A stretch of 64,000 bases of DNA from an uncultured Bacteroidaceae bacterium (GTDB lineage Bacteria > Bacteroidota > Bacteroidia > Bacteroidales > Bacteroidaceae): assembly GCA_905234735.1 (NCBI GenBank), contig CAJOJA010000008.1:90625-154624 (forward strand). The letters run 5' to 3'. Position 1 is the stretch's first letter, and the number at the start of each line of letters is the position of its first letter. The notes under the pieces are model-generated. The model was given only the letters and a program-made list of their open reading frames with translations. It had not been told where the DNA came from and ran no database searches. Made by a program: the position numbers and the translations under genes. Shown here in pieces: positions 44,019-53,102 of this stretch.

Positions 44019-46782
44019 CCAGTTGAGAATCATCGTAGAGCATTGGGATAATCGTCTGATATTCGGGCGTTCAGCTGCCTCTGGACAGGAGGCCTGCGCC
44101 GACTATTCATCGTTCCCCGAACTGTGCGGACAGCTCTACGAACAGGCCGTCCTGCAGTTGCTGGACATTGTAACCGACGGAGACGGGGTACTGCATCCCA
44201 TGCTCATCGTCCTCGACCCCGACTACCTCATCGACGTCACCACCGTTTGCCAGTGTGTGCGCCCTAGTGGCAACACGCCGATGCACTACCTACTGGCCAA
44301 GTTCCTGCCGCGCACAGAGTCGCCATCCATTCAGTTGGGAAACGTTGCCAATCAGTTTCTCGACGATGCCGTTAACCGTCAGACCGACTACCGCACAAGT
44401 ATGGAACATTCCTTCCGCGACTATGCCCTCCACTATTGCACACTCCCAGGAGTCGACCACCACTTTTTCTCGCAATGCCAGAGCCAGCATGCACATATCC
44501 AGCACACCGTTCAGCAGCTGTTTCCCCGATATGGCATCAACGGCGGACAACTGGAACCCTCCTTCGTGTGCAACCTGCTGGGCATTCAGGGACGCTTCGA
44601 CCTCCTTGCCCCACCCCACATCGTGGAGCTGAAGAGCGGCAAGTGCGATGAATATCATAACACCTACAAGTCGGAACATGCGTGGCAGATGGACCTCTAC
44701 CGAGAGATTATGCACTACTGTCTGGGCAAACCCAGAAGCGAGGTAGCCACGCTGCTTTTCTACAGCCACTATCCGCGCATCTACAACATACCGTTCAATG
44801 CCGCTGTCATCCGCGAGGCCGTGAGCATCCGCAACGGCATCGTACACATTGACCGCATGCTGCGCACTCGCCCGAAGGAGTTCCTCCTATCACTCACCGA
44901 GGACGACTTCAATCCGCTCCACCTCCACAACAAACTCTACGAGAACTTCCAGCGACCGCGCATCTTTCAGTTCCTTAATACGTTGCAGCAGGCCTCGCCG
45001 CTGGCCTTCGACTACTTCTGCACCATGACGGCCTTCGTGGCCCGCGAACAACGTTTGGCCAAGGTCGGGACGGGAAACCCTGACACCGACCGGGGCTTTG
45101 CCCAGGCATGGCTGTTCGACACCGAAACCAAACGTCTGCAGGGCAACATCATCACCGACCTGCATCTCACCCCCCTATCTGACCACGACGGCCTAGTGAC
45201 GCATTTGGAAGCCGAAGGCGAAGCTAGTGGAACCAATTTCCGCGAGGGCGACAGCGTGGTGCTCTACGAACGCAACACCGATGCCGACCTGCTCACCAAT
45301 CACCAGAGCGTGCGCTGCATCATCGAACGCATCCTGCCCCATCGCTTCACCCTGCGACTGGCCTTCCCGCAGCACAACATATTCCACGCCGCGCGCTATG
45401 CCATCGAACCGTCTTATAGCGACAGCCTCTTTGCCGTGCAATATCGTGGACTCTTCGCCCTGCTCACCTGCGACCCGCAACGTCGCAGTCTTCTGCTTTC
45501 GCAACGGCGTCCCAGCCCCCAATCGGACTATTACCTGATGGTGGGGCCTCCCGGAAGCGGAAAGACCAGCCTTACGCTTCGCCGAATGGTAGAGGAGTTC
45601 CTGCAAGCGTATCCCGACGAGAACATCCTACTCATGGCCTACACCAACCGAGCCGTCGACGAGATTTGCGCCACCCTTGCGGCAGTGGGTTGCACCTACG
45701 TGCGGATGGGACAAGACGTATCCTGTGCTCCGCCTTATCGCAACCGGCTGATGCACAATGCCATTGCACATTGCCGTAGCCGGCAGGCCATCATGGACGA
45801 ACTCTCCCCCATCCGTGTGCTATGCGGGACGGTTGCAAGCCTATCGTCGCACACCGAACTACTCCAGCTTAAACCCATACATACAGCCATACTCGACGAA
45901 GCCTCACAGGTACTCGAACCCCAGTTGCTGCCGCTCCTTTGCGCCACAAATTGCCGCCTCGTTATGATAGGTGACCACAAGCAGTTGCCCGCCGTCGTGC
46001 AACAGGAGGTCGAGGAGAGCCGCGTCGAAAGTCCGCTGCTGCGCGAGATGGGCCTGCTGGATTGCCGTCACTCCCTCTTTGAGCGCCTCTATCGCCATGC
46101 CGTGTCAAATGACTACGACGACCTTCATGGCCTGCTCTCCCGTCAGGGACGTATGCACGAAGACATCTGCCGTTTTGTCAGTCAACGCTACTATCACAGC
46201 CAGCTCGGCATCGTCCCCCTGCCCCATCAAACAGGCAAGCTGAAGTGGCAATGCACCGCCGCCACAGCCCCAAAGACCATCGTCGACGAGGCCCTGTGTC
46301 ATCGTATGGCGGTTATCGACGTACAAGCCAGCAACGAAGCTAATCCGAAAGTCAATCAGGCAGAAGCCAGGGTGATAGCCCAGCTCGTACAGCGTCTCTA
46401 TGAACTCCATACGCAGAATCGTGTCAAGTGGAATCCCGCTACGTCACTGGGCATCATCGTACCCTTCCGTAGTCAGATTGCAGCCATACGCCAACAGCTG
46501 CAGGACATGGCCATCCCCGATACCGACCTCATCACCATCGACACCGTGGAGCGTTATCAGGGCAGTCAGCGCGACGTCATCCTCTTCTCCACCGTGGTAC
46601 GCACGTCAGGCCTGCTCCACATCCTGTCCGCCCCTGTGGAGTCCGACGGACAGCGCATCGACCGCAAACTCAACGTAGCCATCACACGTGCTCGCGAACA
46701 GTTCATTCTCGTAGGCAATCTGCCTCTCCTCTGCCAGTCCGATGATTATTGCCAGCTCATCCAATACGCCCAGACTTATTAA
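44011..46782 (+). CDS. RecB-like nuclease fused to SF1 helicase (Dna2/NAM7-like)
   Basis: A 923-residue protein starting at ATG 44011 (MTDQLRIIVEHWD); the track's earlier start lies in mltF. N-terminal nuclease signs: GRFDLLAPPHIVELKSGK (Asp plus ExK, about 195-208) and HAWQMDLYREI (QxxxY), the RecB/PD-(D/E)XK pattern. C-terminal SF1 helicase: VGPPGSGKTSLTLRR (about 511), MAYTNRAVDEICATL, AILDEASQVLEPQLLPLL, MIGDHKQLPAVV, GIIVPFRSQIAAIRQQL, TIDTVERYQGSQRDVILFSTV and NVAITRAREQFILVGN. This is the eukaryotic Dna2 arrangement, implying DNA end or flap processing. I did not find an obvious four-cysteine Fe-S set around the nuclease. A defence role cannot be excluded, but the operon (udk, mltF) looks housekeeping. 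Confidence 0.88.
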   Translation: MTDQLRIIVEHWDNRLIFGRSAASGQEACADYSSFPELCGQLYEQAVLQLLDIVTDGDGVLHPMLIVLDPDYLIDVTTVCQCVRPSGNTPMHYLLAKFLPRTESPSIQLGNVANQFLDDAVNRQTDYRTSMEHSFRDYALHYCTLPGVDHHFFSQCQSQHAHIQHTVQQLFPRYGINGGQLEPSFVCNLLGIQGRFDLLAPPHIVELKSGKCDEYHNTYKSEHAWQMDLYREIMHYCLGKPRSEVATLLFYSHYPRIYNIPFNAAVIREAVSIRNGIVHIDRMLRTRPKEFLLSLTEDDFNPLHLHNKLYENFQRPRIFQFLNTLQQASPLAFDYFCTMTAFVAREQRLAKVGTGNPDTDRGFAQAWLFDTETKRLQGNIITDLHLTPLSDHDGLVTHLEAEGEASGTNFREGDSVVLYERNTDADLLTNHQSVRCIIERILPHRFTLRLAFPQHNIFHAARYAIEPSYSDSLFAVQYRGLFALLTCDPQRRSLLLSQRRPSPQSDYYLMVGPPGSGKTSLTLRRMVEEFLQAYPDENILLMAYTNRAVDEICATLAAVGCTYVRMGQDVSCAPPYRNRLMHNAIAHCRSRQAIMDELSPIRVLCGTVASLSSHTELLQLKPIHTAILDEASQVLEPQLLPLLCATNCRLVMIGDHKQLPAVVQQEVEESRVESPLLREMGLLDCRHSLFERLYRHAVSNDYDDLHGLLSRQGRMHEDICRFVSQRYYHSQLGIVPLPHQTGKLKWQCTAATAPKTIVDEALCHRMAVIDVQASNEANPKVNQAEARVIAQLVQRLYELHTQNRVKWNPATSLGIIVPFRSQIAAIRQQLQDMAIPDTDLITIDTVERYQGSQRDVILFSTVVRTSGLLHILSAPVESDGQRIDRKLNVAITRAREQFILVGNLPLLCQSDDYCQLIQYAQTY

Positions 46783-46811
46783 TGTGTAACGCATCTGCAG
46801 GGAATTCTGCG

Positions 46812-46819
46812 TAACTTTG
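46812..46819 (+). promoter_or_regulatory. Promoter -7 element (TAACTTTG) before a signal-peptide-only ORF
   Basis: TAACTTTGCGACG lies 26 bases before ATG 46845. Confidence 0.5.
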
Positions 46820-46844
46820 CGACGTCAATTAAATAAGACGTAAT

Positions 46845-46904
46845 ATGAAGATAGCATTATTATCCATGACACTTATGGCCGTATCGGTCACCATGTTCGC
46901 ATAA
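46845..46904 (+). pseudogene. Signal-peptide-only ORF, likely remnant of an exported protein
   Basis: ATG at 46845 encodes MKIALLSMTLMAVSVTMFA and then stops with TAA. This is just a signal peptide with no mature part, with a good promoter upstream. It is best read as the 5' stub of a lost secreted-protein gene; a deletion may have removed the rest. Too short for the ORF track. A genuine small peptide is possible but less likely. Confidence 0.5.
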
Positions 46905-46973
46905 AACAATGTACTTCCGCCCGCTTTTTGCGTATTTAACAGCATAATAGCACCATTCTTCAGAATTTCTTTG

Positions 46974-46981
46974 TACCTTTG
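46974..46981 (+). promoter_or_regulatory. Promoter -7 element (TACCTTTG) of the 47009 gene
   Basis: TACCTTTGCCACC lies 27 bases before ATG 47009. Confidence 0.6.
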
Positions 46982-47008
46982 CCACCGTAGCATAAAAAAT
47001 CACGCATT

Positions 47009-47848
47009 ATGAATTTGACTAATATACTAATGAATAGAGCAACGAAATTGCTGTTGGCAGCTGCATTCATTTCCCTGCCAATAGTTGCAAGTGCACAGAC
47101 GAAAAACCCGCGCGGCATCTACAAGATGACAGCCTTCATTGGCAAGATGGGCGAGGTGAAAGCCCCATTCGAGCAATATAAAATCTGCACTGACAGCGTG
47201 ACGCTCATGGTATCGGAGCGAGCTGCATTTTTCAGTATCTCCGATAACGATCATCGGGTATTCAACTATACTGGAGAACAGCCAAAGTCGGAGGGTGATA
47301 AGAGTCCGCTTATTTACGACAGCGACGACAAGCAGTTCAAGCTGAAGTGGTGGAGTACTTATACCAACCACATCCATTTCCCCCAAAACAACTGGTGCAT
47401 AGAGAAGTACGAGTCTGGGCAGTACACAGAGATGAGCAAGGTGTTTTTCGACGCGCTTACCGGAGCAGCAGAGGTGGACATAAACAATCCGCTGACAGGC
47501 ACGTGGCGCTTCATCGGCTACGTGGATGAGTTGCGTGATGTCAAGAAGGTACTACCCAAGTTGCACGAACAATATCAGAGGAGCAAATATTTCAACTGCT
47601 TTATCATCTTCGCGCCCAAGGACTGGACGATGTTAGCCACAAGTGGCGGAGCAGTTGACAAAATCGAATACAACGGCAAGAAGTCCTACAAGGTCGGCAA
47701 TAAGACCAATCAAGTGAAGTGGCTTTCCAAAGACCGCATCGCTGTGGAAGAGCACATCGACTATCGCACCGATTGGATGATTCTGGAGCGCGTGACCGAC
47801 GGTACAACGCCATTGAGCCATATTGCCAGTCAGTTGATAACACGGTAA
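47009..47848 (+). CDS. Exported protein of unknown function
   Basis: A 279-residue protein (or 272 from the Met at 47030, whose signal MNRATKLLLAAAFISLPIVASAQ looks more standard). Two similar halves can be seen: each has a short 'G-Y/W-x-x' strand start (NPRGIYKMTAFIG and NPLTGTWRFIGYVD) and ends in a tryptophan-containing strand, suggesting two lipocalin-like sheets. I do not recognise the family by name. It has its own promoter and no close operon partner; the next gene starts 276 bases later. Confidence 0.7.
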   Translation: MNLTNILMNRATKLLLAAAFISLPIVASAQTKNPRGIYKMTAFIGKMGEVKAPFEQYKICTDSVTLMVSERAAFFSISDNDHRVFNYTGEQPKSEGDKSPLIYDSDDKQFKLKWWSTYTNHIHFPQNNWCIEKYESGQYTEMSKVFFDALTGAAEVDINNPLTGTWRFIGYVDELRDVKKVLPKLHEQYQRSKYFNCFIIFAPKDWTMLATSGGAVDKIEYNGKKSYKVGNKTNQVKWLSKDRIAVEEHIDYRTDWMILERVTDGTTPLSHIASQLITR

Positions 47849-48071
47849 TGATTCTATCTTTTATAAAAACAAAAACGTGATAATAAGGTTTCTACAATCA
47901 AAAGGTAAAGGACTGCTGACTCGTGTTCATACCCAATATGTCTGATGAAAAGATTGCACTGGTGCTGCTTCGTGAGAGTGCCCAGCTTGCCGCACCCAAA
48001 CCCAAGAAGCACAAAAGAAACAGATGATATAAAACAAGTAACAAGTTTGTGTGAATCGGGGCTAATATTTT

Positions 48072-48102
48072 TTGGATATACCGCGTTTTTTTCGTAAGTT
48101 TG
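48072..48102 (+). promoter_or_regulatory. Promoter (TTG - TAAGTTTG) of the GH20-sialidase gene
   Basis: TTG at 48072-48074 and TAAGTTTG at 48095-48102 are about 20 bases apart and lie 22 bases ahead of the ATG at 48124. Confidence 0.65.
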
Positions 48103-48123
48103 TAGCCTCAAAAGACTGCAACT

Positions 48124-51100
48124 ATGAAAAAACTTCGATGGTTCCTCTTCTGCCTTATTGTTAATCTGGCCTTGGGCGTGTATGCGCAAGATAGTATGCA
48201 ACCTTCTCAATGGCTCATGCCAAAACCAAAGGCCGTGACTGAAAACAGCTTGACGTTCGCGCTCGGACGTCCCGTAAAACTGACAGATCCTACGTCTTCC
48301 ACACTATTGGCATCACTCTTCACTGTTTCTGATGAAGCTTCAACCACAGTAACTGTAAACATCGTAGATGATGCAACACTGGGGACCTTCAATTACACCT
48401 TGGCCGACTTTCCAAACGAGGGCTACAAACTCAGCGTTACTGCCGATGCCATTAACATCACCGCAGCCTCAAAGACGGGTGTGATACGTGCGGCACAGAC
48501 ACTCAAGCAGTTAGCTGACGCAGCCGGTGGTGCCTACATTCAAGGGCTGAACATCACGGACTATCCAGCCTTCAAACTGCGCGGCTTCATGCATGACGTG
48601 GGCCGTTCGTTCATCAGTTTCGACGAATTGAAGAAGGAAATAGACCTGCTTGCACGATTCAAGGTGAATGTCTTCCACTGGCATTTGACCGATAATCAGG
48701 GCTTCCGCTTCGAGTCAAAGTTTTATCCTCAGCTGAATAACGCTTCCTCGATGACTCGTTTTGCCGGCCTCTACTACACACAGGCACAATGCACAGAGTT
48801 GGAAGCCTATGCAGCAGAGCGCGGCATCATCATCATTCCGGAGATTGACATGCCAGGCCATTCCACAGCCTTCACCAACGCTATGGGCTACAATATGAGC
48901 AGCGAGCAAGGACGTACTGCACTAAAGGCTCTGCTTGGCGAACTGGCTGCAGCCTTCCCTCTGGCACCCTACATCCACATGGGAGCTGACGAGGCTGGCA
49001 CCACAGCCGCCTTTGTCAACGAGATGTCGCAGTACATAAAGGAAACACTCGGTCGCCGCTGCATCGTGTGGAATCCCATCAGCGGAGTCAGCATCAGCAC
49101 ATCTACGTTACCCTATATCGACATGACGGAGATGTGGAGTACGTCGGGAAAGAAGATTAGCGGAGTTCCCAACATCGACTGCCGCTACAACTACGTGAAC
49201 CACTTCGATGTCTTTGCTGACCTTGTAGGCATCTACAAGAGCAATATCTACTATGCTGAGCGTGGAAGCAGCGAGGTCGCAGGAGCCATCACCGCCTTGT
49301 GGAACGACCGCAAGACACCTATCGAAACGGACATCATCACACAGAACAATCTTTACGCTAACGCTTTGGCTACAGCAGAGCGTGGATGGATGGGTGGCGG
49401 TAAACAGTACATAGAGGTGGGCGGAACCACTCTTCCTAACATCGGAAAGGAGTACGACGAGTTTACCGACTGGGAACGACGCTTCCTATATTATAAGGAT
49501 ACGTGGCTCAGCACTGAACCCATCCCATACGTCAAGCAAACTAACGTGCGCTGGCGCATCACAGAGGCATTCCCCAACAATGGCGATGCCACCGCCGTGT
49601 TCCCGCCTGAAACTGCCACGGACGACATTCTGCCAGCCACTTACACCTACAACGGACGGACCTACACTACAGGTATGGCCACAGGAGCTGGCATCTATCT
49701 GCGCCACACTTGGGGTACAACCGTGCGTTCATATTTCAGCAACCCACAACTGAACACCACCGCCTACGCATGGACATACGTCTATTCACCACAGGCTCAG
49801 ACAGCAGGAGCACTCATCGAGTTCCAGAACTATGGACGTTCCGAGAACGACAAAGCCCCCGACGCTGGAAACTGGGACCGCAAGGGTTCGCACATCTGGT
49901 TGAACGGTGAGGAGATTGCGCCACCAACATGGACCAACACGGGAAAGAACATAGGTGCAGAGATTGATTTGCAGAACGAGAACTTCCCTGCCCGCAAACC
50001 GGTGAACGTAAGACTCAAGCAGGGTTGGAACAAGGTCTTCTTGAAACTGCCTTACGTATCGGCAAGCGGGGTGCGACTGAACAAATGGATGTTCACCTTC
50101 GTCTTGACGACGACAGACGGACGTAAGGCTCTCGACGGGCTCGTGTATTCGCCCACGAAGACCATGAACTTCGAGGACGAGGATATTCCTCGCGCACTTT
50201 CGTCTGACCCTCTTCCGGAAGTGGAAGGAAAGATGATCACGATGTCCAAGACTGCCACACCAGACCTGACTACAGGGCAATGGTACGTGATGTATAATCG
50301 TGGCAGCGGTCGCGGCTATCTGTGGGAGAACGCAAGTTCGCATACACTCTTCAATACAGCTACCGCACCTACCAGTTCTGCCACAACCAATGCAAAATAC
50401 CTAGTGCGTCTTGAAGAGTCAACGGACGGCAAGTTCTTTCTGCAAACAGGCTTCGGCAACTACTTTGGCAAGATTCAGCAATCCACCAATGTGCCTGTTA
50501 CCGCAAACCCAACTGAGGCCATTACCGCGGCCAAAATAAACGGTACGGACGGACACTTTTACCTACAGTCTTCTGAAGGGATCATCCTCGATGCCAACGA
50601 CTACAGCCTGGGCGACAGCAAAGCAACCGTTGTAGGATGGGGAAACACCGTTCCGACCTCCACAGGCGGCAATAACGACTGGGCTTTCTATCCCATTGAA
50701 TTATCAGATGCTTCCGACATCAGCTTTACTGCAGATAATGTGACCGTCTGTCAGGGACACCAAACGGCAGGTCAAGGCAACACTATGCAGGCTCTTTTGC
50801 GTGCACAACTGGTGACAGTTACAGCCTGTACTCCCACACGCTTCGACATCACCCTTACTGGAGCAGAACAGATGAGTCGTGTGGCAATATATTCCACAGA
50901 CATTGACCAACTGTACGCTCCCGGAGCCAATCCCATTCTTCTTGGTTCAGCTACGCCCGTTGACAATAAGCTTTCAATTCCTGTCAGCATAAACTCGCTG
51001 GCTGATGGTCAGAAAGTTTATTTCTGGATTACAGCTGACGTGAAGACGGAGGCTGCTGAACTATCGACTATCGATGCAACTCTGAACGCTATCGCATATA

Positions 51101-52929
51101 ATAATGCGCAAGGTGGAAGTACCTGCGACTTGCAGGAGAAAGGAAACCCTACTGGGGTCATGCAAATCTTCAAACGCCAGCGGTTTCTGTGGACGGGCAG
51201 CCTGAGTCAGGAGAAATATTACCGCATACCTACTATTCTCAACACGGCCGACGGGGGCATCGTGGCACTCTGTGACGACCGCTACGACAACACTCAAGAC
51301 TTGGGAAAGGTGGCCAGCGGTGCAGCAGGGAAGCACAAAATCGATGTGGTGGTACGTAAGAGTATGGACGACGGTGCTACGTGGGACAATACGCGGGTCG
51401 TAGCTGCTGGCGACGGCACATCCGCTGCCGCTTGCGGATACGGCGACCCCGCTATTGTTCGCACACTCAGCGGCAAACTCGTATGCCTGATGGCTGCGGG
51501 TAGTTCCAGCTTCCCCAGCGGAATGTTGCATATGGGTTATTCCGAAAGTACAGACAATGGCGCCACCTGGTCCGCTCCGAGAGACATCTACTCCGCCATC
51601 AACAAGAACGGGCTTAGCATCACTTCCGCTTTCACCTCAGCAGGCAAGGGCATTTGTTTCGCGGACGGACGCATCGCCTTTGCCATGAACGGTAAGGTGG
51701 GTGGGGTGTGCAATGAATATATTCTCTACTCCGACGACGAGGGAAAGACCTGGACCATTGCCCCTAATATGGCTTGTGCAAGTGCCGATGAGTCGAAACT
51801 GGAGATTATGAACGACAACAGCCTTATCCTTTCCGTGCGACAGGGAGGCTGGAACTCACAGGCTAACCGCGCCTATAGCCACACCACAGGCGATGCCTCT
51901 GCCGAAGGTATCAACAGTTGGGGCGAAAAGGGCTACTGGACCGATCTCAATGCCAATGGCTGCAATGCCGACATTCTCTATTACAGCCGTGAAACCGAGG
52001 GAGTACGCGATATGATGCTCCACACAGCCATAAAGACCTTTCAGACCTACCGCAAGGACCTGCGTCTATATATGAGTTTCGACCAGGGCCAGACTTGGCA
52101 GGAAGCCTTCCAGTTGCAGCCCGGATATGCCGCCTATAGTTCGATGCAGAAGCTGGCCAACGGTGACTTGGCTATCATTTTCGAGGACGGCAGTCTTGGC
52201 AATCAGGACAAGATGGACTGCTACGCTATGACCTATCTCGTCATCAGCAGGGAGACGCTGGAGGCTCGTGCCGAGGAGGTCCTTCAAACTAAGCAGGAGT
52301 CGGCTAATCTGATAAAGATTGTTTACGAGAACACAAAGGAAACTGATCTGGGTAGCTGGGACGTCAACAACACCAGCGGACGCAACGTATGGACCTCTTC
52401 CACACCAGCCAATCCCATTGCCGGATTTACGCTCAAGAAATCGGCTGGCACCTTCGACCGCTACACGGGTTGGAACGGATTCTATAATCTGGCCTATAAG
52501 GTCGGGGCTGTTAATCGTGATGAGAGACTGACCCTGACGGCCCCCAAAGGCTACCTCATCAAGAACTATTCCTTCAAGGTACAGGAATGGAGCAATGGCG
52601 CAGCTGCCAACGACTTTGTCATTACGGCAAAGGACGGTACAACCATTCAACCTGCGTATCGCGGCGGAGCCGAAGGCTACACACCGTTCGACATCAAGGA
52701 TGTGCAGGCCAAGTCCACCTATTTCACAGTGCGCTCTACGGATGTTTCCAAGTATTTGGCCATCATCAATTTTGTTGTGTTACTCACACCAGAGGACGAA
52801 GTGGGTATTGATGCTCTGATGATATCAACTGTTAGTGAAGATATATATAACCTTGCAGGACAACGCATCAACACCCCCACACGCCCTGGCCTCTACATCA
52901 AGCATGGCCAGAAAATAGTTGTCCGATAG
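48124..52929 (+). CDS. GH20 hexosaminidase-GH33 sialidase fusion with T9SS-like tail
   Basis: A 1601-residue secreted enzyme. Order: signal peptide (LIVNLALGVYAQ); GH20 N-terminal domain (about 30-145); GH20 barrel with KLRGFMHDVGRSFISFDELK, VFHWHLTDNQGFR, IIPEIDMPGHS and the catalytic pair in IHMGADEAG (Asp289-Glu290); beta domains including a trefoil-like stretch (WYVMYNRGSGRGYLWENASS, about 720-850); GH33-type propeller from about 1025 with YRIP and four Asp boxes (SMDDGATWDN, STDNGATWSAP, SDDEGKTWTI, SFDQGQTWQEA); a further beta domain; and a C-terminal VSEDIYNLAGQRINTPTRPGLYIKHGQKIVVR, a T9SS type A-like sorting tail. It would remove sialic acid and then terminal HexNAc from host glycans at the cell surface. 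I did not verify the sialidase Tyr/Glu pair. Confidence 0.92.
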   Translation: MKKLRWFLFCLIVNLALGVYAQDSMQPSQWLMPKPKAVTENSLTFALGRPVKLTDPTSSTLLASLFTVSDEASTTVTVNIVDDATLGTFNYTLADFPNEGYKLSVTADAINITAASKTGVIRAAQTLKQLADAAGGAYIQGLNITDYPAFKLRGFMHDVGRSFISFDELKKEIDLLARFKVNVFHWHLTDNQGFRFESKFYPQLNNASSMTRFAGLYYTQAQCTELEAYAAERGIIIIPEIDMPGHSTAFTNAMGYNMSSEQGRTALKALLGELAAAFPLAPYIHMGADEAGTTAAFVNEMSQYIKETLGRRCIVWNPISGVSISTSTLPYIDMTEMWSTSGKKISGVPNIDCRYNYVNHFDVFADLVGIYKSNIYYAERGSSEVAGAITALWNDRKTPIETDIITQNNLYANALATAERGWMGGGKQYIEVGGTTLPNIGKEYDEFTDWERRFLYYKDTWLSTEPIPYVKQTNVRWRITEAFPNNGDATAVFPPETATDDILPATYTYNGRTYTTGMATGAGIYLRHTWGTTVRSYFSNPQLNTTAYAWTYVYSPQAQTAGALIEFQNYGRSENDKAPDAGNWDRKGSHIWLNGEEIAPPTWTNTGKNIGAEIDLQNENFPARKPVNVRLKQGWNKVFLKLPYVSASGVRLNKWMFTFVLTTTDGRKALDGLVYSPTKTMNFEDEDIPRALSSDPLPEVEGKMITMSKTATPDLTTGQWYVMYNRGSGRGYLWENASSHTLFNTATAPTSSATTNAKYLVRLEESTDGKFFLQTGFGNYFGKIQQSTNVPVTANPTEAITAAKINGTDGHFYLQSSEGIILDANDYSLGDSKATVVGWGNTVPTSTGGNNDWAFYPIELSDASDISFTADNVTVCQGHQTAGQGNTMQALLRAQLVTVTACTPTRFDITLTGAEQMSRVAIYSTDIDQLYAPGANPILLGSATPVDNKLSIPVSINSLADGQKVYFWITADVKTEAAELSTIDATLNAIAYNNAQGGSTCDLQEKGNPTGVMQIFKRQRFLWTGSLSQEKYYRIPTILNTADGGIVALCDDRYDNTQDLGKVASGAAGKHKIDVVVRKSMDDGATWDNTRVVAAGDGTSAAACGYGDPAIVRTLSGKLVCLMAAGSSSFPSGMLHMGYSESTDNGATWSAPRDIYSAINKNGLSITSAFTSAGKGICFADGRIAFAMNGKVGGVCNEYILYSDDEGKTWTIAPNMACASADESKLEIMNDNSLILSVRQGGWNSQANRAYSHTTGDASAEGINSWGEKGYWTDLNANGCNADILYYSRETEGVRDMMLHTAIKTFQTYRKDLRLYMSFDQGQTWQEAFQLQPGYAAYSSMQKLANGDLAIIFEDGSLGNQDKMDCYAMTYLVISRETLEARAEEVLQTKQESANLIKIVYENTKETDLGSWDVNNTSGRNVWTSSTPANPIAGFTLKKSAGTFDRYTGWNGFYNLAYKVGAVNRDERLTLTAPKGYLIKNYSFKVQEWSNGAAANDFVITAKDGTTIQPAYRGGAEGYTPFDIKDVQAKSTYFTVRSTDVSKYLAIINFVVLLTPEDEVGIDALMISTVSEDIYNLAGQRINTPTRPGLYIKHGQKIVVR

Positions 52930-53067
52930 ATGAATGCACAGCATCCCACTTATAAAGCTATAGGACAGCCCTGTCCATGGCTCGACGAATAGATAATAGA
53001 TTGTAATTAATCTCACAAATAATCATAAAAAATTCTCCGTATCGCAAGTGATATGGATGATTTTTTG

Positions 53068-53075
53068 TATATTTG
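53068..53075 (+). promoter_or_regulatory. Promoter -7 element (TATATTTG) of the SGNH gene
   Basis: TATATTTGCAGC lies 28 bases before ATG 53103, so the SGNH gene can be transcribed apart from its glycosidase neighbour. Confidence 0.6.
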
Positions 53076-53102
53076 CAGCAGGTATTATAAAATTATATAG
53101 CT

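Noticed and set aside
47938-48027. 29-codon ORF MSDEKIALVLLRESAQLAAPKPKKHKRNR
   Set aside because: It could be the basic tail of a lost gene or transposase, but it is too short and unrecognised to annotate.
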